Positions 1 through 5,969 of a DNA stretch of 6,020 nucleotides are shown here, piece by piece. The notes beneath the pieces were generated by a model. That model did no database searches. It saw only the letters and a list, made by a program, of their open reading frames with translations, and was not told the origin of the DNA. Position 1 is the first letter of the stretch; each line of letters begins with the position of its first letter. Both the position numbers and the translations under genes were made by a program. This stretch comes from Planctomycetota bacterium (GTDB taxonomy: Bacteria > Planctomycetota > Brocadiia > SM23-32). Where the stretch lies: assembly GCA_018334735.1 (NCBI GenBank), contig JAGXLK010000174.1, positions 1 through 6,020 of the forward strand, in the 5' to 3' direction.

Positions 1-47
1 GGGGAGATGCAGTTTGTCTGAGAGCAGACTCCAAAGATACCGCTCAT
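1..47 (-). CDS. N-terminal fragment of a PurF-like class II glutamine amidotransferase (runs off the left edge)
   Basis: Fifteen codons plus two bases are present, reading MSGIFGVCSQTNCIS and then an incomplete codon. The ATG at 47-45 has a good Shine-Dalgarno (GAGAGG on the minus strand, 59-54) six bases upstream. Class II glutamine amidotransferases (PurF, GlmS, AsnB) start with a CGI(F/V)G-type strand in which the Cys is the N-terminal nucleophile. The match here is SGIFGV, with Ser in place of Cys. From memory, some bacterial amidophosphoribosyltransferase-like proteins start MGGFFGV.SK.DC and also lack the Cys; the Cys at residue 13 fits that type. PurF makes phosphoribosylamine in purine synthesis, but a protein without the Cys might not hydrolyse glutamine. 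The gene lies downstream of the acyltransferase on the same strand, with an 86-base gap and a possible promoter of its own. The assignment rests on very few residues and is tentative. Confidence 0.5.
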   Translation of the reverse strand, partial: MSGIFGVCSQTNCIS

Positions 48-53
48 AATTTG

Positions 54-59
54 CCTCTC
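54..59 (-). promoter_or_regulatory. Ribosome binding site of the left-edge gene
   Basis: GAGAGG on the minus strand, separated by six bases (CAAATT) from the ATG at 47. This is a near-consensus Shine-Dalgarno with good spacing. It is the main reason to believe that the short open frame at the left edge is a genuine gene start. Confidence 0.55.
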
Positions 60-92
60 AAAAGGTTGCTTGGGTTCCGATTTTCAACTGAA

Positions 93-121
93 AATATAGC
101 AGATTTTATCTTACTTTTACA
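93..121 (-). promoter_or_regulatory. Possible sigma70 promoter for the left-edge gene
   Basis: Read on the minus strand, TGTAAA (121-116) is followed after exactly 17 bases by TATATT (98-93). The -10 box matches consensus at five of six positions, the -35 box at only three. It lies in the AT-rich gap between the acyltransferase stop and the next start, which would give a leader of about 40 bases. A 6-bp hairpin with a 4-base loop (80-95, ATTTTC/GAAAAT) overlaps the -10 box. That hairpin has no T-run after it on either strand, so it does not look like a terminator. Confidence 0.3.
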
Positions 122-133
122 GCGGGGGCAGAT

Positions 134-871
134 TCAGACTTTTCTCGCTTTCTTTTTGCCGTCATTGCTGGCGGTGTTTCTAAGACGCCGACGGGCCAAA
201 CGGGCAATGCGGTGCTTACCCAGAAAATCAAAACCGTCAATAATCTTCAGCATGATTTCTCGGGCAACAGACTGGCGTTGCTCCGCGCTGACCGACCGGG
301 AAGTGTCGCCTCCAAAGCGAAGAGGCTCTCCAAAATAAAGCTGCACACGACCGGCTCGGGGTAGCAACCTATGCAGTGGCCAAACATCATAAGCGCCATC
401 GACCGTGACAGGGATCACAGGGGCGTTTGTTCTAATTGCCAGGGCTCCTGCGCCGGGACGCGGAGATTGAGGGAGACCATCTTCCGTCCGCCCACCCTCC
501 GGGAAAATGCCGCAAACTTCCCCCCTTTCAAGAGCACGGAAAAGGTGGCGGTAAGCGTTAGGGACGCGGGGAGATTCTTCAACGGGAGAAGGATTAAAAA
601 GTTTCATAAGTGGGCCGATTAGCGGATAATGGAAAAACTTTTGGAGCGCCATATAGGTGATATGACGATGCACAGCCATGCTGATGAAGATGGGATCGTA
701 GTACGATTGGTGGTTTGAAGCAAGAATGGCCGGCCCTCTGTCCGGTATGTTCTCAGTGCCAACCCATCTCAAGTGATGCAGTAAAGCGATAGGGGGGTAG
801 AGCAGGATTTTTCCAAATTGATCCAACAAAGGTTCTTGCTGCCGATCCCTATTATTTTCGGGAAGAGTCAT
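134..871 (-). CDS. PlsC-family 1-acyl-sn-glycerol-3-phosphate acyltransferase
   Basis: A 245-residue member of the glycerolipid acyltransferase family (PlsC/AGPAT), which transfers an acyl chain to lysophosphatidate or a related lysolipid at the inner face of the membrane. The catalytic NHxxxxD motif is NHQSYYD at residues 53-59 (His54, Asp59). The substrate-phosphate motif is FPEGGRT at 123-129, and the PVIPV strand (151-155) is the fourth family block. Residues 20-35 are a short hydrophobic stretch that may dock on the membrane, and the C terminus is rich in Lys and Arg. Length is normal for the family. The start chosen is the ATG at 871, with GGAAGG nine bases upstream. An in-frame ATG at 982 would add 37 residues that are only the antisense of transporter coding sequence. 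The gene overlaps the upstream MFS gene by 20 bases, so the two are probably translated from one message. The precise acyl acceptor cannot be told. Confidence 0.9.
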   Translation of the reverse strand: MTLPENNRDRQQEPLLDQFGKILLYPPIALLHHLRWVGTENIPDRGPAILASNHQSYYDPIFISMAVHRHITYMALQKFFHYPLIGPLMKLFNPSPVEESPRVPNAYRHLFRALERGEVCGIFPEGGRTEDGLPQSPRPGAGALAIRTNAPVIPVTVDGAYDVWPLHRLLPRAGRVQLYFGEPLRFGGDTSRSVSAEQRQSVAREIMLKIIDGFDFLGKHRIARLARRRLRNTASNDGKKKARKV

Positions 872-2123
872 GAATGTTGACCTTCCAGACAAAAACCATT
901 CCGATGCCCATTGTGAGGATTTGGACCAGAAGAGCAACTCGATATCCGCCCGTCGGAGAGCCACCAAACGGAATATCCGCAAGAACCCCGAAAAATATCA
1001 TCCCGATCATGCTGAGTTTATGGCCGACATTGTAGAGCCCAAAATATTTTCCAATCTGTCCTTCTGGCGCGAGGCTGAGGAGCATTCGCCGCCCGGCGAC
1101 CCACACCGTGCTCAGGCCGTAGCCCCCAAAGATAAGAAAAGCTGGATAAAAAGTCCAGGGGCTGCTTGAAAGCCCGCATACGGCGACAGCAATGATGAAC
1201 GCTACTCCGGCGGAAAGGAAAATGGGTCGGGAACCGTATCGATCGCTGAGCCGACCTCCTATAATCCCCATAATAAGCGCCGAGATTGCGAAAGGAATCA
1301 TCCAGAACATGACTGTCTGAAGCGAGAGCCCCAGAACGTGTTTAACATAAGGAGCATAGCCGATAATTGTCGCGTTTAAAGCATCAACGCATAGAAAATT
1401 GCCGATCAAAAACAGAAAAATTGATTTTCTGCGGGGGAGTCGTAGTATCGTGGCGACCGTGCGTTTGTAGGCTGTTTTAAGGACTGCAACCGGCTTTGGG
1501 ATGGGGGGATTGGCCGGGCGCTCCGGAACCAGGATGAAAAGCGGCAAGCTGAACAGGAGGAACAAAACGCCGGCGAGTGTAAAAAGTGGAGTCAGGGGAT
1601 GGGATGGAGCGATGGGGCGGTAAAGATGCGTTACAAACATCGCGATCGGGAGAGAAAACGCCACACCAGCGTAACCAATTCCGACTCCAAGCCCGCTGAT
1701 CAGGCCGCGCCGCGAGGGTGGACTTACAAGGGGCAGTAGGCTGTCATACAGGGGAAAACACGCGTTATAGGCAAAATTGGCCAAAAAATACAGTACCAGT
1801 ATCATCCATGCCTGGTATGCTCCCGTAATTGCTGAGCAAGCTGCGCAGCAAAGTGCCGTGAAAAAAAATAGAAGATGTTTGGACCCTCCTGTACGGTCCG
1901 CATACTCACCGATGAAAGGCATTACGAGCCCCCCGAGACCCATCGATGTCGCGGCCGTCAGAAAAGTGTATTTCTCAACACCGGTGAATTCCTTCACGTG
2001 AAGAGCAATGGCGAAGGAAACCACGACAGCCGAATAGATGGTATTCGCAAAATCATACAGCGCCCATCCAATCGCCCGGGGCCATTTAATCTGAGAGACA
2101 GCTCGAGGAGAGTTCTGTGTCAC
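852..2123 (-). CDS. MFS transporter of the UMF1/Atg22-like family
   Basis: A 423-residue integral membrane protein with about 12 hydrophobic segments, arranged as two halves around a basic central loop (near residues 200-235). The opening W-x-LYDFAN (residues 20-27) is the hallmark of the UMF1 family, related to the yeast vacuolar effluxer Atg22. An MFS motif A copy follows in each half: GEYADRTGGSK at 72-82 and GGRLSDRYGSRP at about 289-300. SRRGLISGLGVGIGYAG near 137-153 also fits the family. The substrate is unknown. The start chosen is GTG at 2123, which has AAAAGGA eight bases upstream. The longest frame begins at another GTG (2177) with no Shine-Dalgarno, would add 18 polar residues, and would lie upstream of the predicted transcription start. 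The stop overlaps the acyltransferase start by 20 bases. That pairing resembles LplT (an MFS lysophospholipid flippase) with Aas, so lipid handling is a reasonable inference. Confidence 0.85.
   Translation of the reverse strand: MTQNSPRAVSQIKWPRAIGWALYDFANTIYSAVVVSFAIALHVKEFTGVEKYTFLTAATSMGLGGLVMPFIGEYADRTGGSKHLLFFFTALCCAACSAITGAYQAWMILVLYFLANFAYNACFPLYDSLLPLVSPPSRRGLISGLGVGIGYAGVAFSLPIAMFVTHLYRPIAPSHPLTPLFTLAGVLFLLFSLPLFILVPERPANPPIPKPVAVLKTAYKRTVATILRLPRRKSIFLFLIGNFLCVDALNATIIGYAPYVKHVLGLSLQTVMFWMIPFAISALIMGIIGGRLSDRYGSRPIFLSAGVAFIIAVAVCGLSSSPWTFYPAFLIFGGYGLSTVWVAGRRMLLSLAPEGQIGKYFGLYNVGHKLSMIGMIFFGVLADIPFGGSPTGGYRVALLVQILTMGIGMVFVWKVNIHDSSRK
881..886 (-). promoter_or_regulatory. Ribosome binding site that sets the acyltransferase start
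   Basis: GGAAGG on the minus strand, nine bases before the ATG at 871 and inside the last codons of the MFS gene. It favours the 245-residue product over the longer frame starting at 982, and it suggests translational coupling with the overlapping upstream gene. Confidence 0.55.
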
Positions 2124-2131
2124 TTGCTGAT

Positions 2132-2138
2132 TCCTTTT
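2132..2138 (-). promoter_or_regulatory. Ribosome binding site that sets the MFS start, bracketed by a direct repeat
   Basis: AAAAGGA on the minus strand, eight bases before the GTG at 2123. The 9-base sequence AATCAGCAA occurs on both sides of it (2145-2137 and 2132-2124 on the minus strand, 13 bases apart). No comparable ribosome binding site precedes the longer GTG start at 2177, so this site is the basis for the shorter protein. Confidence 0.5.
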
Positions 2139-2147
2139 GCTGATTTG

Positions 2148-2168
2148 TGGAAATGTGCAAAATTTCCA
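2148..2168. repeat. Inverted repeat upstream of the MFS start
   Basis: TGGAAAT (2148-2154), a 7-base gap, then ATTTCCA (2162-2168): a perfect 7-bp inverted repeat. If the predicted promoter is right, it lies in the short leader of the transporter/acyltransferase message, just after the transcription start. There it could act as a repressor operator or an RNA hairpin. The role is inferred from position only. Confidence 0.35.
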
Positions 2169-2177
2169 GTTGCTCAC

Positions 2178-2206
2178 ATTGTCAGGACCGAGCCCGCTAT
2201 TTGCAA
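2178..2206 (-). promoter_or_regulatory. Possible sigma70 promoter for the MFS/acyltransferase pair
   Basis: On the minus strand, TTGCAA (2206-2201) is followed after 17 bases by GACAAT (2183-2178). Each box matches consensus at four of six positions and the spacing is ideal. Transcription would start near 2171, giving a leader of about 50 bases to the GTG at 2123. The match is moderate and could be chance. Confidence 0.3.
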
Positions 2207-2239
2207 GCTTACGTCTCGGCTTAGAAAATGCTTTGTGAG

Positions 2240-2256
2240 GCCTTTAGATAAAAGGC
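2240..2256. repeat. Inverted repeat in the middle of the divergent control region
   Basis: GCCTTT (2240-2245), five bases, then AAAGGC (2251-2256). This perfect 6-bp inverted repeat sits between the two predicted divergent promoters. It has no T-run, so it is not terminator-like. A binding site for a regulator shared by both arms is possible but unproven. The stretch from about 2207 to 2315 holds no plausible gene. Confidence 0.3.
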
Positions 2257-2315
2257 AAGACTTTATGTGCATCCCCACGAAATGCGAAAAATGTGCTGAA
2301 AAACAGCGAGTCAAT

Positions 2316-2344
2316 TTGAATCATTGCGCCGGGGCGATTACAAT
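2316..2344 (+). promoter_or_regulatory. Probable sigma70 promoter for the DUF6785-type gene
   Basis: TTGAAT (2316-2321) and TACAAT (2339-2344) are separated by exactly 17 bases. They match the -35 consensus at four of six positions and the -10 consensus at five of six. The predicted transcription start is near 2351, giving a leader of about 40 bases to the ATG at 2395. Two A-tracts (2287-2291 and 2299-2303, about one helical turn apart) lie upstream and could act as an UP-like element. This is the best promoter match in the window. Confidence 0.45.
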
Positions 2345-2394
2345 TCCAGCTCTTATTTGTCGCGGTTCATTACTCCAAAGTGGAAAAATTCTGT

Positions 2395-4578
2395 ATGGCA
2401 TATCCCAGCGTCCAGGGACAATTCGCTGAGAGCGAGCGGCCAGTTACCTTCCGCAGCCTGGTTATCGGCGCTTTTTTTTGTGCGCTTCTCGGCGTGGCCA
2501 TCCCTTATTTCGACATACTTACAAGCACCTCTGAACTGGGGGGATGCCATTTCCCCGTTGGACCAATCTTCAGTTTGACCGTAATCATTCTGCTTCTGAA
2601 CATCCCCCTTAAAATGAAGGGGGTCCTGGCCAGGGGACTTTGGGGAGCGGGGCTGGGAGCGTTTGTGGCATTCGTTGTGGTTCATTTATCCGGTATGAGC
2701 CAGATTCCTGCCGTTCTTACCTTTGGGACAGGAATAATTCTCTTTGCCGGTCTGGTGATTGGACTGGGATTCCGTGGACCACTTAACGCCAAGGAACTGC
2801 TCGTTATTTTCAGCATGATGCTGATCTGCAGCGGCATTCCCACCTTCGGGCTGATCAGTCAGCTGCTGCCAATGGTGACTTCGTGGCAATACCTCTCTCC
2901 CGATACCGGTTGGGCTGATTCGTTCTTTAACCTCATACCCGAATGGCTGGTTGTGGGCGATCCTCAGAAGATGCTGACCGGAAAAGAGGCGGGGCTCAAT
3001 TTCCAACAGATTAGCCGTGAACATTTTCTGGCCATTAAATGGTTCTATGAGAAAGTTCCGGAAGGCAAAAGTATTCCCTGGAAACCGTGGATACATCCGC
3101 TCATTACATGGGGTATTTTCATCACTTTCCTCTACGGCTACATGTTCTGCTGGACATCAATTCTCCGCAAACAGTGGGTTGAAAGGGAAAAATTGCTTTT
3201 CCCGCTGATGCAACTGCCGGTTGAGATGGCCAAGAATGAGGAAAAATCGAGTATTCTCAGCCCCCTTTTCAAGAATCCATATATGCTAATCGGGCTGGCA
3301 ATACCTCTTTTGCTCCACAGTATTCTTCAGTTCCACGACTATTTTCTGGGTGAGTTACAAAGCAATTTCCTCAGAACGCGCGCCAAACCGTTCGTTGGAA
3401 CGAATTTCAAGGCTTTCGGCGATGTCAACCTGACCGTGTATTTTGCTGTCATTGGATTCTGCTATCTGCTGAGCACGGAAATTACGCTGTCAGTGTGGCT
3501 TTTTTGGGTCGTTAACCGGTTCCAGAGAGTTGCTTATGACTGGATGGGAACCCCGGGACTGGTTTCGCAACCCGGTCAGGCCGGAGCGGCTCAGTTTATT
3601 GGTGCTCTGGTAATATTTGTTCTGTTCGGCTTATGGGCGGCGCGACGACATCTCTGGGATGTTGCCCGAAAAGCTTTCATAGGAGCCCCTGATGTCGATG
3701 ATAGCCGGGAACTAATTGGTTATCGGGGTTCGCTGTTTGGGCTGATAATATGCCTGCTCGGCTTGATTGTCTGGTGTTTTGTGATGGGAATGCAGATTTG
3801 GGTGGCCATTTTTGTTTTCTTCGCCTTTACAATCGCCATCATCGGCATTACCCGTGCCGTCGTCGAAGGAGGGCTGCTTTTTGTTAAGATCGAAAGTGCA
3901 AAACCCATCGATTTCATACGGAATCTAACCGGGACGAAAGTCATCAGTGGTTCCAGCCTGACTGTGCTCAGCTTCATTCAATACGTGTCGATGTTCGATT
4001 TGAAAACACTCCTGATGCCGGCTCTGATGCACGGTTGTAAGGCCCGAGATACCGTTAATGACAGGTCGAAAAAGACGCTGTTCGCTTTCATTATCGCCAT
4101 TGTGATAGTGATAATTGTCAGTGGGGGAGCAACAATGTGGGGCTGTTACAAACTCAAAGGTGCCAATAATGTTCATGGCTGGTATTATATTGATGGTCCT
4201 AGGGGAATTGCCTTTAACCCGTTAAAATCATGGATTGACCCCGGGAAATCACCGGAGCCAACCGGAATGGCGTTTATGGTCGGCGGGGCACTGGTGGCCG
4301 GAGTTCTGATCTTTATGAGGCGGAGTTTCCCCTGGTGGCCACTGCATCCTCTGGGCTATATCATGAGCCAGGGCTATTTCGAAAGCAGCCGTATCGCTTT
4401 CTCGTTCTTCTTGGGGTGGTTTATTAAGTCGATGATATTGCGATTTGCGGGCGGGAGATGGTTCAAAAAATTGAGGCCACTGTTTCTGGGACTTATCCTC
4501 GGTGAGTTTGGGGCCGCCGGTCTATGGTTGGTCATCGGGCTTATTCTCAAGGAACCCGGACCGCGCGTCTTTCCGTAA
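2395..4578 (+). CDS. DUF6785/DUF6784-type multi-pass membrane protein, function unknown
   Basis: A 727-residue, strongly hydrophobic inner-membrane protein with about 14 predicted membrane segments. These lie near residues 20-42, 53-72, 80-99, 105-126, 134-157, 233-257, 295-312, 345-373, 399-415, 446-484 (two), 561-583, 623-641, 665-682 and 694-717. I recognise the DUF6785 (N-terminal) and DUF6784 (C-terminal) pattern from its motifs: WVEREKLLFPLMQLP at 261-275, TRAVVEGG at 486-493, WWPLHPLGY at 647-655, GWFIKSMILRFAGG at 674-687 and FLGLILGE at 697-704. The family is uncharacterised. Its shape suggests a permease, possibly distantly like oligopeptide (OPT) transporters, but no substrate is known. 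The long polar stretches at about 160-230 and 585-620 probably face one side of the membrane. The start is uncertain: ATG at 2395 has only a weak GGA ten bases upstream, and GTG at 2380 would add five residues. No clear terminator follows. The next gene, on the same strand, is a URO-D-fold protein. Confidence 0.8.
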   Translation: MAYPSVQGQFAESERPVTFRSLVIGAFFCALLGVAIPYFDILTSTSELGGCHFPVGPIFSLTVIILLLNIPLKMKGVLARGLWGAGLGAFVAFVVVHLSGMSQIPAVLTFGTGIILFAGLVIGLGFRGPLNAKELLVIFSMMLICSGIPTFGLISQLLPMVTSWQYLSPDTGWADSFFNLIPEWLVVGDPQKMLTGKEAGLNFQQISREHFLAIKWFYEKVPEGKSIPWKPWIHPLITWGIFITFLYGYMFCWTSILRKQWVEREKLLFPLMQLPVEMAKNEEKSSILSPLFKNPYMLIGLAIPLLLHSILQFHDYFLGELQSNFLRTRAKPFVGTNFKAFGDVNLTVYFAVIGFCYLLSTEITLSVWLFWVVNRFQRVAYDWMGTPGLVSQPGQAGAAQFIGALVIFVLFGLWAARRHLWDVARKAFIGAPDVDDSRELIGYRGSLFGLIICLLGLIVWCFVMGMQIWVAIFVFFAFTIAIIGITRAVVEGGLLFVKIESAKPIDFIRNLTGTKVISGSSLTVLSFIQYVSMFDLKTLLMPALMHGCKARDTVNDRSKKTLFAFIIAIVIVIIVSGGATMWGCYKLKGANNVHGWYYIDGPRGIAFNPLKSWIDPGKSPEPTGMAFMVGGALVAGVLIFMRRSFPWWPLHPLGYIMSQGYFESSRIAFSFFLGWFIKSMILRFAGGRWFKKLRPLFLGLILGEFGAAGLWLVIGLILKEPGPRVFP

Positions 4579-4794
4579 AGCGTTCTTAAGCCAACGGCCT
4601 TTCTGCCTGCAAACTGTTTGATTGTGGAGAGACCGAAAAATCAGCGGGCTAGCGGCGGGGCGAAAGGGCAGTCGGTTCGTGATTTTGGGATTGGGACAAG
4701 CACCTGGTTGTTGGCGTATTTCTCCCAGATTTCCGCCGGATTCAGGTTAATGCGAAGCTCTGGTTGAGTTTTTATCAGCAGAAATGGAACAGTT
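4579..4794. other. Spacer between the membrane protein and the URO-D gene
   Basis: A 216-base gap with no convincing gene. I found no strong hairpin with a T-run and no convincing promoter, so it is unclear whether the two flanking genes share a message. The plus frame in line with the upstream gene happens to stay open from 4579 to 4767. A minus-strand frame is also open across about 4640-4800. Neither has a start codon with a ribosome binding site. GGAA at 4786-4789, five bases before the ATG at 4795, is the only candidate ribosome binding site for the downstream gene. Confidence 0.5.
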
Positions 4795-5925
4795 ATGGCA
4801 AATCGGCCAACGGATCATAGAAACCTTGATCAGACCCAATTAAATCTCGATGTTGTGCGGGGAGAAGCGGGTGGTAAAGTTATCTGGCAACCCAGGATAG
4901 GGGCGTGGTACAACGACAAAATGTTCGAGGGTGAACCATTGCCGGAGCCGTATCGGGGCATGTCGCGCGTCGAGCTTTTTCAAGAACTCGGCTGTTCTAA
5001 CCGCCTTTACGAATTCAATGCATGTTTCGTTTCACACGAGGATGAATCCGTAGGCCGCGCCACGAACGAACTCGGAAATGACAAATATGAGGTAGTTGTC
5101 GACACTCCGGTCGGGTGCCAGAGATCGGTTTATCGCCGAAGCCCGAATACCACCTGGCGCTTGCCGGAAAAATGGCCCATTTCGGATCCCGATGATATGA
5201 AAGTGGCGATCTGGCGCGAAGAGCGACGCACCTGGGAATGGGATCAGGAGAAATACGAGGAGCTTCTGGATACATGGCACGGCCTGGGCGCGCCCACAAT
5301 GTATATTTGCCGCACGAGCATCCAGAAACTCTTCGTCGAAGATATGGGACCTCAGGCCGGAATCCTTGCTCTGGTTGATTATCCGGATCTCTGTAAAGCT
5401 TATTTCGACGCGCTTGAAATCGCCCAGAATAGACTTGTTGACGTTATCAACCAATCGCCGATTGAAATTATCAACTACGGGGATAATGTCCACGCCGGCA
5501 CCTGCACGCCAAAGCTGTTTGAGGAGTACGTCCTGCCCGTTTACCAGCGTCGCACCGAACGGTTGCACGAGGGAGGGAAATTCGTGCACGCCCACTGGGA
5601 CGGGGATTGCGGTCCGTTGCTGATCTATGCACAAGAGACGGGACTCGATGGAATAGAAGCCATCACGCCGAAACCCCAGGGAGACGTTACGCTGGAAGAG
5701 ACCAAAGAAGCACTGGGGGATATGTTTCTCATCGATGGCGTGCCGGCGGTATACTTTGACGAAACTTACTCTGAAGAGGAGCTTGTGGATTGTGCGAGGA
5801 AATGCATCGACTTGTTCGCCCCGAATCTGGTCCTGGGTATCAGCGATGAAATATCGTCAACGGGCAAGATCGACCGTGTCACACTCGTGGGCGAAGTGGT
5901 CGACGACTACAACGCGTCCCTGTGA
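4795..5925 (+). CDS. Uroporphyrinogen-decarboxylase-superfamily protein (not HemE)
   Basis: A 376-residue soluble protein of the URO-D superfamily, which includes the haem enzyme HemE and cobamide-dependent methyltransferases such as MtaA/MtbA. The N-terminal WQPRIGAWY (31-39) occupies the place of HemE's RQAGRY signature, so porphyrin decarboxylation is unlikely. The middle has the NYGDNVH strand (227-233) and TPKLFEEYVLPVY (238-250), typical of the methyltransferase-like branch. The usual metal motif HxC appears as HAHWDGDC (265-272): His265 and His267 with Cys272 nearby. PKPQGDVTLEE (292-302) and GISDEISSTG (348-357) complete the fold. In MtaA-type enzymes a C-terminal Cys is a further zinc ligand, but here that region reads GISDE with no Cys. 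Transfer of a methyl or similar one-carbon group is a reasonable inference, but no corrinoid protein is seen nearby. The start is the only good ATG, with a weak GGAA five bases upstream. Position after the DUF6785-type gene suggests a shared role. Confidence 0.88.
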   Translation: MANRPTDHRNLDQTQLNLDVVRGEAGGKVIWQPRIGAWYNDKMFEGEPLPEPYRGMSRVELFQELGCSNRLYEFNACFVSHEDESVGRATNELGNDKYEVVVDTPVGCQRSVYRRSPNTTWRLPEKWPISDPDDMKVAIWREERRTWEWDQEKYEELLDTWHGLGAPTMYICRTSIQKLFVEDMGPQAGILALVDYPDLCKAYFDALEIAQNRLVDVINQSPIEIINYGDNVHAGTCTPKLFEEYVLPVYQRRTERLHEGGKFVHAHWDGDCGPLLIYAQETGLDGIEAITPKPQGDVTLEETKEALGDMFLIDGVPAVYFDETYSEEELVDCARKCIDLFAPNLVLGISDEISSTGKIDRVTLVGEVVDDYNASL

Positions 5926-5969
5926 TTGGTGTGGGATACAGTTATTTTTGTTCCACGTGGGCAGCCAAA

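Noticed and set aside
80..95. AT-rich hairpin after the acyltransferase gene as a terminator
   Set aside because: The stem is six mostly A-T pairs and no T-run follows on the minus strand. It is more likely chance or part of the promoter region.
51..338. 95-codon open frame on the plus strand at the left edge
   Set aside because: It lies mostly antisense to the acyltransferase C terminus, has no ribosome binding site and resembles no family. The minus-strand reading is clearly better.
1875..2429. 184-codon plus-strand frame crossing the transporter start and the divergent region
   Set aside because: The first half is antisense to the MFS gene and the rest crosses the predicted promoters. 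There is no ribosome binding site or recognisable domain.
4624..4767. 48-codon plus-strand frame starting at GTG in the spacer before the URO-D gene
   Set aside because: There is no Shine-Dalgarno and no recognisable protein character. An antiparallel frame is open over the same bases, as expected by chance at this base composition.
4640..4820. Minus-strand open stretch in the same spacer with protein-like text (NPAEIWEKYANNQ)
   Set aside because: It has no ATG, GTG or TTG start in frame and runs into the URO-D start region. It could be a remnant of an older gene, but nothing supports this.
5032..5634. 200-codon minus-strand frame inside the URO-D gene
   Set aside because: It is antisense to a well-conserved gene whose family motifs run through the whole plus-strand frame. 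It shows no family resemblance of its own.
5926..5969. Bidirectional terminator between the convergent URO-D and dehydrogenase genes
   Set aside because: Only an interrupted, imperfect stem can be drawn (GATTGG with CCAAATC, GTGG with CCAC), and no T-run sits directly after it.
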